From a virus, in IMG/VR virus record IMGVR_UViG_3300036770_006954, positions 107,630 through 171,629 of that record: a DNA stretch of 64,000 nucleotides. The stretch is one strand, 5' to 3'. Of the stretch, positions 16,009 to 23,474 are shown piece after piece. Made by a program: the position numbers and the translations under genes. Position 1 is the first letter of the stretch, and every line of letters starts with the position of its first letter. The notes below the pieces were generated by a model that had not been told where the DNA came from, ran no database searches, and saw only the letters and a list, made by a program, of their open reading frames with translations.

Positions 16009-18009
16009 ATGAACGACACATTAGGAGACGACGATAAGACACTTTCGAGAAAGAAACCTACCTCCGACTCGGGAACCCCCGTATTGGATAACTTCTCTCG
16101 GGACTTGAACAAATTGGCGGAACAAGGAAAACTCGACCCAGTAATTGGTCGTGAGAAAGAAATTGTTCGCATTGCTCAAATCTTGTCTCGTAGAAAGAAA
16201 AACAACCCTATTATCTTGGGGGAGCCAGGTTCTGGTAAAACCGCATTGGTTGAAGGATTGGCATCTCTGATTGTGAATGGGGAATGTCCTAAAAACCTTC
16301 TTGACAAGCGTATTGTCAATTTGGACCTTACCGCAGTGGTGGCAGGGACAAAATACCGTGGTCAGTTTGAGGAGCGTCTAAAGGTTATCCTTGAAGAACT
16401 CTCCAATAATCCCAACATTATTGTCTTCATTGATGAAATTCACACATTGATTGGTTCAGGTAACTCATCAGGTAGTTTGGATGGTTCAAACATCTTCAAA
16501 CCCGCACTTGCTCGTGGAGAAATCCAATGCATCGGTGCAACCACCTTGGACGAGTATCGTAAGTCATTTGAGAAGGATGGAGCTTTGGAGCGTCGATTCC
16601 AAAAGGTAATCGTGGACCCCTCAACGGTTCAAGAGACAATCCAAATCCTCACCAACATCAAAGACCGCTACGAGGCTTTCCACAAAGTGGCATACTCTCA
16701 AGAGATTATCGAACTCTGTGTACAACTCGCAGACCGATACATCACCGACCGTGAGTTCCCTGACAAAGCATTTGACATCTTGGATGAAGTTGGTGCCCGT
16801 AGTCAAACCGAGCAAAAGATTCCTGAAGTAATTGAGGACCTCAAGCAAAAGGCTGCGGAAATCAAACAACAAAAGATGGATGTTGTTAAGAAGCAGAACT
16901 ACGAAGAAGCTGCATCCCTTCGGGACAAGGAGCGTAAAATCCTTGCCAAACTTGAAGAGGAAAAGCGCAAATTCGCAGAAGAATCTGCAACTACCCGTAT
17001 CCCCATCTCCGTGGAGCAAGTCTACGATGTGGTTTCCAACATGACCAAAATCCCTGTGAGCAAAATGTCCATTGACGACACCAACTCACTTATCAATATG
17101 GACAAAGTCCTTATGGAGAAGGTAATTGGTCAAGACGAAGCCGTTTCCAAGATTGTTAAATCAATCCGTCGTAACCGAATCGGAATTAAAGACCCCAACC
17201 GTCCCATCGGTTCATTCATCTTCTTGGGTTCAACAGGTGTGGGTAAGACCCACTTGGCAAAACAGATTGCAAAGGAGATGTTCGGGTCAGAAGATGCGTT
17301 AATCCGCGTCGACATGAGCGAATATCAAGAGAAACATACTTTGTCTCGTTTGGTAGGAGCACCTCCGGGATATGTCGGTTACGAAGAAGGTGGACAACTC
17401 ACCGAACAGGTAAAAAACAAACCTTATTCTGTTATCCTGTTTGATGAAGTGGAGAAAGCCCACAAGGACATCTTCTCAATCCTCCTTCAGATTCTTGATG
17501 ATGGTCACGCAACCGATTCCCTCGGTCGAAAAATCAATTTCAAGAACACCCTTATCATCATGACCACCAACCTCGGAGTTAAGAAACTTCAAGACTTCGG
17601 AGCTGGAATCGGGTTCTCCTCAAACAAGTACTCAAACGAGGAAGCCAAGAAACAAATCTTGATGAAGGAAATGAAGAACTTTTTCTCTCCCGAATTCCTC
17701 AACCGTATCGATGACACCATCGTGTTCCAAACACTCACGAAGGACAACATCGAGAAGATTGTAGGATTGGAACTTCAGAAACTCTCGAAGCGACTCGGTG
17801 AGATGAAGTACAAAGTGGTGATGGACCCCACCGTTACAGAGTACATTGCAAAAGTCGGTTTTGATGATGTATACGGAGCTCGTCCTGTAAAACGAGCCAT
17901 CCAAGACAAAATCGAAGATTACCTCTCGGAGCTTATCCTAATAGGTAAACTTAAAGAAAACCGAAAATACACCTTAAAGGTAGTAAATGAAGAGGTGAAA
18001 ATCTCTTAA
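16009..18009 (+). CDS. clpC: ClpC-like AAA+ unfoldase lacking the N-domain
   Basis: 666 residues from the ATG at 16009; family members have 750-850, and the missing part is the N-terminal Clp-N double repeat. Domain 1 has Walker A GEPGSGKTA and Walker B IVFIDEIHTLIGSG. The middle has a UVR segment (VVKKQNYEEAASLRDKERKI). Domain 2 has Walker A GSTGVGKTH, Walker B VILFDEVEKAH and the RLVGAPPGYVGYEEGG pore loop. The loop GAGIGFSSNKYSNEEA carries an IGF tripeptide, the ClpP-docking motif, so it can be expected to feed a ClpP; the phage encodes one at 46412-47089. Codon use looks more GC-rich than its neighbours, which may indicate more recent acquisition. A terminator follows. Confidence 0.93.
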   Translation: MNDTLGDDDKTLSRKKPTSDSGTPVLDNFSRDLNKLAEQGKLDPVIGREKEIVRIAQILSRRKKNNPIILGEPGSGKTALVEGLASLIVNGECPKNLLDKRIVNLDLTAVVAGTKYRGQFEERLKVILEELSNNPNIIVFIDEIHTLIGSGNSSGSLDGSNIFKPALARGEIQCIGATTLDEYRKSFEKDGALERRFQKVIVDPSTVQETIQILTNIKDRYEAFHKVAYSQEIIELCVQLADRYITDREFPDKAFDILDEVGARSQTEQKIPEVIEDLKQKAAEIKQQKMDVVKKQNYEEAASLRDKERKILAKLEEEKRKFAEESATTRIPISVEQVYDVVSNMTKIPVSKMSIDDTNSLINMDKVLMEKVIGQDEAVSKIVKSIRRNRIGIKDPNRPIGSFIFLGSTGVGKTHLAKQIAKEMFGSEDALIRVDMSEYQEKHTLSRLVGAPPGYVGYEEGGQLTEQVKNKPYSVILFDEVEKAHKDIFSILLQILDDGHATDSLGRKINFKNTLIIMTTNLGVKKLQDFGAGIGFSSNKYSNEEAKKQILMKEMKNFFSPEFLNRIDDTIVFQTLTKDNIEKIVGLELQKLSKRLGEMKYKVVMDPTVTEYIAKVGFDDVYGARPVKRAIQDKIEDYLSELILIGKLKENRKYTLKVVNEEVKIS

Positions 18010-18016
18010 CATAGAA

Positions 18017-18046
18017 GGGGGGACGAAAGTTCCCCCTTTTTTATTT
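18017..18046 (+). terminator. Terminator after clpC-like gene
   Basis: GGGGGAC-GAAA-GTTCCCCC hairpin followed by a T-run. Confidence 0.85.
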
Positions 18047-18052
18047 TCAAAA

Positions 18053-18062
18053 GTATTTATTA
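18053..18062 (+). promoter_or_regulatory. Candidate late promoter box for the single-span protein cluster
   Basis: GTATTTATTA on the plus strand, 13 bases before the ATG at 18076 and right after the clpC terminator. Confidence 0.5.
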
Positions 18063-18075
18063 CAAAAATACTTTA

Positions 18076-18414
18076 ATGAAAAAAATCGTTAAATTAACTG
18101 AAAGTGACCTCACAAGAATCATCGAAAGAGTCATTTCAGAACAAGAAAAAATTGAACTACCTGCAAAGGAGTTAAAGTCGGTCATTGAACCTGCCAAAGT
18201 TGCTCAAATTAAATCTCAAGCAGATGTATTGGCTCAAGACACAGAGTTAATCAAAAATACATTGGATTTAATTAGAAGAATTGACCCTGAATCATATCAA
18301 ATGATTACCAAAGGACAAACCCCTAATAAAAGAACTGTATTGGGTGACGCAATTATCGGTGGAACTTTGTTGTCATTGATTTACACCGTAATGGCGGAAT
18401 TGAAAGGTCAATAA
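18076..18414 (+). CDS. Small protein with putative capsid-targeting N-terminus and one membrane span
   Basis: 112 residues. The start MKKIVKLTESDLTRIIERVI then SEQ is nearly identical to the start of the 19009-19503 protein. It contains I-S-E before Gln, which fits the (L/I)xE cleavage site of T4-type prohead proteases, so this segment may act as a capsid-targeting peptide like those of T4 internal proteins. Near the C-terminus AIIGGTLLSLIYTVMAEL is a possible membrane span. Head-packaged protein by inference; no known family. The next gene starts one base after its stop. Confidence 0.8.
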   Translation: MKKIVKLTESDLTRIIERVISEQEKIELPAKELKSVIEPAKVAQIKSQADVLAQDTELIKNTLDLIRRIDPESYQMITKGQTPNKRTVLGDAIIGGTLLSLIYTVMAELKGQ

Positions 18415-18415
18415 G

Positions 18416-18988
18416 ATGAAAATTTTAATCTCGGAATCACAATATAAAGTTCTTGTTGAACAAGAAAGCGAAGATGTGTGTGTACAAGACGAACTTGACA
18501 CACTAAACGATTTCTTGGGTGGAATTGTCACGGTTGAACCCGAAGACATCGGTGGAGAACTCAGTCACGAAGATTTGCTTTCCACAGTTACCGACCCCAA
18601 AGCAAAAAACATGTTGACCAAGGTTTTAAACAACCTTTCACAAATGAACATGGAACAACTCAGAGACCAACTCAAAAAAGTTATGTCCATGAAAAATCTC
18701 AAAGAACAAGAAACTCCTTATATGGATAGAACAACCGAAATTGGTGGAGTTCAAGTTCCAACAGCGGTAGTTCATGGGTCACTAGGTTTATTGGCAATTG
18801 CAATTCTTACCAAAATGATTAAAGGTCTCTCGGGTATGGGTACTGGTGGTAGAAGAGGTGGAAGACGAGGTCGTCTTGCATCAAGAGCTACAGGATGTCA
18901 AGGAGGAGCCGCAAGAGCAAAACTCGTCAGAATGAGAAGAAGAAGAGAAAACTGGAGAAGTTTCCTCAGAAAAATCGGATTAAGATAA
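18416..18988 (+). CDS. Putative head-packaged protein with Arg-rich tail
   Basis: 190 residues. The start MKILISESQYKVLVEQE holds a possible LxE cleavage site (L-V-E before Gln). The middle is acidic and helical; VVHGSLGLLAIAILTKMI (about residues 119-136) is a probable membrane span. The last 50 residues are strongly basic (GGRRGGRRGRLASRA; RMRRRRENWRSFLRKIG), fit for binding DNA or RNA. Packaging with DNA and membrane insertion at infection would fit, but this is inference. It starts one base after the preceding gene. Confidence 0.8.
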   Translation: MKILISESQYKVLVEQESEDVCVQDELDTLNDFLGGIVTVEPEDIGGELSHEDLLSTVTDPKAKNMLTKVLNNLSQMNMEQLRDQLKKVMSMKNLKEQETPYMDRTTEIGGVQVPTAVVHGSLGLLAIAILTKMIKGLSGMGTGGRRGGRRGRLASRATGCQGGAARAKLVRMRRRRENWRSFLRKIGLR

Positions 18989-19008
18989 AAAAATAAAAAA
19001 AAACAAAA

Positions 19009-19503
19009 ATGAAAAAAGTTATTAGACTTACAGAATCAGATTTGACAAGAATTATTCAAAGAGTTATTGAAGAACAAGAAATGACTCAAGCAAATAAGAA
19101 ATCACCTCAACAATGTGAGATGATTAAAAAGAGAGCCCTCAGAAATAAAAACAGAGGTCAAAGATTAATCAAAATGTTCCCAAAACCATTACAAGGAATA
19201 ATGAGTAAATCTTTTGACTCTGGCATCAAAAATGGTGTTGAATCATTCTTTACATCAATCCCCACAGAAGTCAGAAGTGAGGTCAAACAAAAATTTAATA
19301 AATCAAAAAAACCGAAGACTGACGCTGAACTCGATGTTATAATTGCAAATGCAGAGTCAGGACAACAAGATATGCAAGAACAAACCGCAAGTTGGAAGGA
19401 CTGGGTTTGGCTTATGGTTCTTTTGGCAATCATTATTTTTCTAATTTGGAACGGCACCCGCAATTACGGTGAATACTGCGGTCAGTCAATTTGGTGGAAT
19501 TAA
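19009..19503 (+). CDS. Small protein with putative capsid-targeting N-terminus and C-terminal span
   Basis: 164 residues. MKKVIRLTESDLTRIIQRVI followed by EEQ matches the first 20 residues of the 18076-18414 protein in all but a few places, whereas the rest is unrelated, so the N-terminus behaves like a shuffled signal. I-E-E before Gln fits the prohead protease site. The body is basic with MFPKPLQGIMSKSFDSGIKN; WVWLMVLLAIIIFLIWNG near the C-terminus is a clear membrane span. Third of three consecutive single-span genes. Internal head protein by inference. Confidence 0.8.
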   Translation: MKKVIRLTESDLTRIIQRVIEEQEMTQANKKSPQQCEMIKKRALRNKNRGQRLIKMFPKPLQGIMSKSFDSGIKNGVESFFTSIPTEVRSEVKQKFNKSKKPKTDAELDVIIANAESGQQDMQEQTASWKDWVWLMVLLAIIIFLIWNGTRNYGEYCGQSIWWN

Positions 19504-19523
19504 AAAATTTATCATCACACACT

Positions 19524-19560
19524 TAAACCCTCCCTCAAAAAAAGGGGGGGTTTTCTTTTG
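19524..19560 (+). terminator. Terminator after single-span protein cluster
   Basis: AAACCCTCCC pairs with GGGGGGGTTTT around a short A-rich loop, followed by a T-rich run. Confidence 0.7.
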
Positions 19561-19569
19561 GGTGAAATG

Positions 19570-19579
19570 GTATTTATAA
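19570..19579 (+). promoter_or_regulatory. Candidate late promoter box
   Basis: GTATTTATAA, 3 bases before the ATG at 19583; a transcript would be almost leaderless. Confidence 0.5.
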
Positions 19580-19582
19580 CAT

Positions 19583-20272
19583 ATGAGGGACATTATACTC
19601 AAGGTATTAAAAGAAGAAGTTAGTAAAGGGAAAGTAACTTGCGACAACTGTGGATGGTCTTGGAAACTATCAGAGGGGGGTCATGACCCTTACATTTGTC
19701 ATCAGTGTAACCATAACAACGAACCCAAAAATTTAAAAGAATCTTACCGACACCCCAACCCGGAAAGTTTTAAAAAATACTTCAAATTGGTGAAAACATA
19801 TTGGGATAAAGTAGGTCTCACTAGAGATTCAGAGGAAAAGGCAAAAAAATACATTTTGGATTCTACACTATCATTCCCGTTTGTTTTGGCATATCTTGGT
19901 GGCCGTGAAAAATTTTTGGAAACAATTTCAGATAAAATTATAGGTAAAATTTTTGAGTGTGAGTATTGTATTGGATATAACTTCAAGTATTATGTCAATG
20001 AGATTTCATTGGACGAAAACATGCATTATAGGGAAATTAATGTGAATGCGGTTATTGACACGACTTCTTTATCAGGAAGGACTTATAGCTACGAAGATGG
20101 ATTTACAGATGTAGACTACAAAAAATTATCGGAATTGGAGGGCTCAGAATTTTATTCTGATGTACTTCAAGAAATTAAAGCGGAAATGAGTGATGATTTA
20201 GAAAAAAAGATTGACGCACCATTTGAACTTTACATTGAAGTTGAAACCTTAAAGTTCGAGACTTTCGATTAG
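19583..20272 (+). CDS. Zinc-ribbon protein of unknown function
   Basis: 229 residues. Residues 19-42 (VTCDNCGWSWKLSEGGHDPY then ICHQC) form a four-Cys zinc ribbon that I recognise from phage proteins. The N-terminus MRDIILKVLKEEVSKG contains L-K-E, a possible prohead protease site. The rest (residues 55-229) has no recognised fold and is rich in charged and aromatic residues. The stop overlaps that of the convergent M20 peptidase gene. Confidence 0.8.
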   Translation: MRDIILKVLKEEVSKGKVTCDNCGWSWKLSEGGHDPYICHQCNHNNEPKNLKESYRHPNPESFKKYFKLVKTYWDKVGLTRDSEEKAKKYILDSTLSFPFVLAYLGGREKFLETISDKIIGKIFECEYCIGYNFKYYVNEISLDENMHYREINVNAVIDTTSLSGRTYSYEDGFTDVDYKKLSELEGSEFYSDVLQEIKAEMSDDLEKKIDAPFELYIEVETLKFETFD

Positions 20273-21096
20273 AAAACCCACCGATTAGTTTGAGGTTTCA
20301 AATCTTTTTGATGTTTACGATAACCCAATTTTTCAATCATCTTCCTACCCATTTCAATACCATTGAAAACATCTTCTATTACAACATATTCGTTAGGTGA
20401 GTGGTAGTCGTAGTACCCGATAGAGAAATTAATACAGGAGATGTCAAATTTACCCCGTATAGCCCATACATCTGTGTAAGGGTGAACCATATATTCCAAG
20501 TCTTCACCAATACCCTCAGTTAATATGTTGTTACAAACATCAAAAAACTCAGACTCACGGTCAAACAATTGTTGACCCCAACAGTACTCAGTCACCATCC
20601 AATTTTCAGGGGCATCAAACTGAATACCATAACCAACATTTTCAAAAAACTCGGCACTCGCCTCTTTTGAGCCATGACAACCCGTTTCCTCGGAAACAAA
20701 AAACGCTGCCTTTAGATTGGGTAATTCCTCCAACAACTCCAAACAAGCAAAAACACCAGCTTTGTCATCACCACCAATTCCTGTGGGTTGTCCATGGTCG
20801 TTATATGCTTTGAGTGAAGGTCGTTGTTCTCCTTGAGCATTAACCAAAAATTCCTCACGAATATTAATTGGTCCCAATCCATGCACGGTGTCGGTATGGG
20901 AAATCACACAAGGGAAATATTCAATATTTTCATCGGTCTGTTTTGTCGCGTAAACATTGAGGTGTTCATCAACAAAATAAGGGATTTGTTTTTCTTTGAG
21001 CCACTCACAAATAAACTCGACCATCATACCCTCTCGGTATGTTGCGGTTGGAACGGATAAGACTTTCTTTAAGAATTCAATTTTACTGTGAGTCAT
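20269..21096 (-). CDS. M20-type metallopeptidase (PepT-like), short form
   Basis: 275 residues against about 400 for the family. Metal ligands appear in order: His-x-Asp in VISHTDTVHGLG, bridging Asp in GIGGDDKAGVFA, catalytic Glu and ligand Glu in FVSEETGCHGS, Asp in IQFDAPE, and the last His in YDYHSPNEYVV. The dimerisation lid domain between the two halves of the catalytic domain is absent. M20 enzymes remove residues from short peptides or amides; here a role in peptide recycling after Clp proteolysis can be imagined but is not shown. Its ATG overlaps the end of the upstream gene by 14 bases. Confidence 0.85.
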   Translation of the reverse strand: MTHSKIEFLKKVLSVPTATYREGMMVEFICEWLKEKQIPYFVDEHLNVYATKQTDENIEYFPCVISHTDTVHGLGPINIREEFLVNAQGEQRPSLKAYNDHGQPTGIGGDDKAGVFACLELLEELPNLKAAFFVSEETGCHGSKEASAEFFENVGYGIQFDAPENWMVTEYCWGQQLFDRESEFFDVCNNILTEGIGEDLEYMVHPYTDVWAIRGKFDISCINFSIGYYDYHSPNEYVVIEDVFNGIEMGRKMIEKLGYRKHQKDLKPQTNRWVF

Positions 21097-22231
21097 GAGA
21101 TAATATTTTACGCAAAGATAGTAAAATATTCTTTGATTCCAAAGTCAGCTCATAATTGTGGTACCAGTTGTAAAAATTCTGAGGGGATATTTTTAGTTCA
21201 TCACTACCCCATCTACGAATCGGTAAATCAGAATATCTACCGTCTGTTACCTTATTAACAAAAAGAATGAGTTTATTAGAACCCGCGTCATAGTGACTTA
21301 TCGCGAATCTGATATTCTTCTGTGGCACATTGATGGGTTTACCCGTTCCGAATTGTTTTAATATTTTTGTTAAAATTTCTGTTCTCTCAGGTGAAACTTC
21401 CTCATTTACTTCCTCAAGCAAGTCCGTAATCATTTGGTTAGTTTCCGAAACATACCTCGGATTTTTCTTAAATTCATTAACATCAATGTTCCATCTTTCT
21501 TCTTCCCAACCCCCAATTTTTTTTCCTCGAGTCAATCCATTCATTGCTGAATAGATACTTACCGAATCTGATTGTCCTTCTTCTATATTGGGATAAATTT
21601 TCATCAAATAGTATAAATTTCCTGCAGGTATAGATACATTGAAATAATTACTATATTTCTCATCGGTTTCTATATTCACACCATAAGGTCCTAATACCTC
21701 ACTCAATTGATTTGATATCAGTTCCCCCATTTTTTCGGTGAACTCCTCATTTTGATATTCATAAATGACATCTAAAATTAGATTAATTTCTCTGGAATAC
21801 GATTTTAAGATTGTTTCGTTGATAGTCCGAGTATTACTGTTTGCTGTAAAATTTTCGTTGAACTTCCGATACAATTTCAAAATCATCTGATATTCCTCTC
21901 CGTTTCTATCGAAATAATCCCCAAGGAAAAAATCATTCTCCGCCATCCTATCATCGATGAAATCAGAACTTTCATACTCCATTGTACCCCCATCCAAAAA
22001 CCTAGATATCCACCAAGAATCATACTCCTCTAAATTAAAAAAATCGTCTAACTCATTACCATCCATTTTGAATATAAAAATAGATTTTACCCTATTGGAA
22101 TTTTCTATGATTTTATCTACCATGCTCTGTGAAACAACATCTTGCGCCGATACTCTACCCTTGATGTAGTCAAAAACTAACTCAGGGAAATCTTTTGTTT
22201 GTTCTAAAATTATTCTTCGGGACTTGTCCAT
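21083..22231 (-). CDS. Unknown protein, possible packaged virion protein
   Basis: 382 residues with no recognised domain. The start MDKSRRIILEQTKDFPELVF includes I-L-E before Gln, a possible prohead protease site. The body is acidic and mixed alpha/beta with many aromatic residues (YNWYHNYELTLESKN near the end). A late-type box is 4 bases upstream of the ATG, which supports late expression. Function unknown. Confidence 0.8.
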   Translation of the reverse strand: MDKSRRIILEQTKDFPELVFDYIKGRVSAQDVVSQSMVDKIIENSNRVKSIFIFKMDGNELDDFFNLEEYDSWWISRFLDGGTMEYESSDFIDDRMAENDFFLGDYFDRNGEEYQMILKLYRKFNENFTANSNTRTINETILKSYSREINLILDVIYEYQNEEFTEKMGELISNQLSEVLGPYGVNIETDEKYSNYFNVSIPAGNLYYLMKIYPNIEEGQSDSVSIYSAMNGLTRGKKIGGWEEERWNIDVNEFKKNPRYVSETNQMITDLLEEVNEEVSPERTEILTKILKQFGTGKPINVPQKNIRFAISHYDAGSNKLILFVNKVTDGRYSDLPIRRWGSDELKISPQNFYNWYHNYELTLESKNILLSLRKILSHDSQ

Positions 22232-22254
22232 ATCAATATAAATACTTATATTTG
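22224..22254 (+). promoter_or_regulatory. Bacteroidota-type promoter for tmRNA
   Basis: TTG at 22224-22226, 20 bases, TATATTTG at 22247-22254. The expected start of transcription lies about 10-15 bases before the mature tmRNA 5' end. Confidence 0.7.
22236..22245 (-). promoter_or_regulatory. Candidate late promoter box for the 382-aa gene
   Basis: Coding strand GTATTTATAT, 4 bases before the ATG at 22231. It overlaps the opposite-facing tmRNA promoter, so early and late transcription may exclude each other here. Confidence 0.45.
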
Positions 22255-22272
22255 TAGTGTTCTTTGAAATAT

Positions 22273-22680
22273 GGGGGTGACCGGTATTGATTGGCAGAGT
22301 TAGTCATACGGGGCATGCGGTGAGATGTTTCCTATCACCTAAATCTATGGATGCAAAAATCAAACGGCGAAACTTTCGCAAAACTCGAGGCTGTGGGTCT
22401 TCTCGCAGCTGAGGAAGTTACTGTAGCCTAAGGCTATATTAACAATGGGTCGATGGACATATAACCTTGAAACAGAAGTCCCTACGGTGTGGTTTCTACC
22501 TTAAAAGGAATGGAGGTCATGTTTGGTGTTCTACCGATTTGAGTGAACACCCCACAGTTGTTGGTGACGATGGTAAAATAGAAACCAAATAGTTCGGAGG
22601 GTGTGAAAAACCCTGACCTAAGCATGTAGTCCTTTATGGGTAAACTGAGCAAGACGCGGGTTCGATTCCCGCCACCTCCA
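22273..22680 (+). ncRNA. ssrA: tmRNA (transfer-messenger RNA)
   Basis: Rescues stalled ribosomes by tagging nascent chains. Acceptor stem GGGGGTG (22273-22279) pairs with CACCTCC (22673-22679), discriminator A22680, and no CCA is encoded. The T-arm GCGGG-TTCGATT-CCCGC is canonical. The context ATCAAACGGCGAAA matches the region around the resume codon in Bacteroidota tmRNAs. Starting with GGC at 22366, the tag frame reads GETFAKLEAVGLL and continues to EEVTVA before TAA at 22429-22431: 21 residues, about twice the usual length, ending in VTVA rather than ALAA. The resume codon is inferred. Confidence 0.9.
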
Positions 22681-22697
22681 CTAATTTTGTTGGTTCG

Positions 22698-22760
22698 AAA
22701 ACCCCCCACTGTCACTATAGGAAATGAAAGATACTCGTGGTCAGTGGGGGTTTTCTTTTT
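22698..22760 (+). terminator. Terminator after tmRNA
   Basis: ACCCCCCACTG (22700-22711) pairs with CAGTGGGGG (22742-22750), followed by TTTTCTTTTT. Confidence 0.85.
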
Positions 22761-22765
22761 ATCAC

Positions 22766-22793
22766 TTGACGGATAATTATTATGGATTATAAT
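22766..22793 (+). promoter_or_regulatory. Promoter with classical -35/-10 boxes for lipoprotein gene
   Basis: TTGACG (22766-22771), 16 bases, TATAAT (22788-22793), about 26 bases before the ATG. This resembles a standard sigma-70 promoter more than the Bacteroidota type used elsewhere in the window. Confidence 0.45.
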
Positions 22794-22819
22794 TCACTAA
22801 TAAAATTATAAGATTCAAA

Positions 22820-23005
22820 ATGAAACACATCATCGCATCTGTTTTCGCTTTGGCTGTCTTGGCTTCTTGTGCTAACGAGACCGTTGAAACTACTGTTGAA
22901 GAAACTGTAGACACAACTGTTGTAGTAGAAGAGGAAGTTGTAACTGAAGAAGTTACAACTGAAGAAGTTGTAGAAGTAGAAGGAGAAGAAGCATCGGCAG
23001 AGTAA
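22820..23005 (+). CDS. Small acidic lipoprotein
   Basis: 61 residues. MKHIIASVFALAVLASC is a lipoprotein signal peptide with lipobox LASC, so mature Cys17 would be lipidated. The remaining 44 residues are only Glu, Val, Thr, Asp, Ala and a few others in repeats such as TVEETVDTTVVVEEEVV. It resembles small Bacteroidota lipoproteins, suggesting acquisition from a host. A surface or periplasmic role such as exclusion of other phages is possible but speculative. It has its own promoter and terminator, so it is a single-gene unit between tmRNA and the next operon. Confidence 0.8.
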   Translation: MKHIIASVFALAVLASCANETVETTVEETVDTTVVVEEEVVTEEVTTEEVVEVEGEEASAE

Positions 23006-23027
23006 TTTATTTAATACTCCCGATTTA

Positions 23028-23053
23028 AAGGGTCCTTGGACCCTTTTTTTATT
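23028..23053 (+). terminator. Terminator after lipoprotein gene
   Basis: GGGTCC-TT-GGACCC hairpin followed by seven T. Confidence 0.8.
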
Positions 23054-23078
23054 GAATAAAATTTCATATATTTGAACT

Positions 23079-23474
23079 ATGGGAACACATTGTGATATTT
23101 GCAGTTTTAAATGTTGGGGACAAGAAGGCTACGATGGTAGTTGTTGTCAAGTCGAAGACCGAGATTATATTATTGGTCCACACGATGATGTAGAACCCTT
23201 CTTGGAACGTTTGTCCGAAAGATTTGGTAGAAAGGTAGAGTTCAATGAAATATTTTACACTTATGAAGAAGGTTCTGTACTTTTTCCTGAAAAAAAAAGT
23301 TGGCAAAATCCCAATTCATATCCTGCTTTGAAAATTGATTTAGAAAAAAAACGTAAACCTTGCGTTTTTTACAACACAACGTTGAAGTCATGTTCTGTTT
23401 ATTCTATAAGACCAAACACTTGTAAAGATTACCATTGTGACCATCTTTATCGGGAGTTATTGATGAGGCAATGA
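23079..23474 (+). CDS. YkgJ-type cysteine-cluster protein
   Basis: 131 residues. Cys pattern: THCDICSFKCWG at the start, SCCQ, then KPCVFYNTTLKSCSVYSIRP and NTCKDYHC near the end. This matches the YkgJ family (putative zinc- or iron-binding, CxxxCxxCC and RPxxCxxyxC motifs). The biochemical role of the family is not settled. A TATATTTG element lies 5 bases before the ATG but lacks a clear TTG. The end overlaps the next gene by 4 bases. Confidence 0.8.
   Translation: MGTHCDICSFKCWGQEGYDGSCCQVEDRDYIIGPHDDVEPFLERLSERFGRKVEFNEIFYTYEEGSVLFPEKKSWQNPNSYPALKIDLEKKRKPCVFYNTTLKSCSVYSIRPNTCKDYHCDHLYRELLMRQ

Noticed and set aside
22482-22715. Open frame of 77 codons on the minus strand
   Set aside because: Lies inside the tmRNA and its terminator; the peptide is only a reading of the RNA gene.
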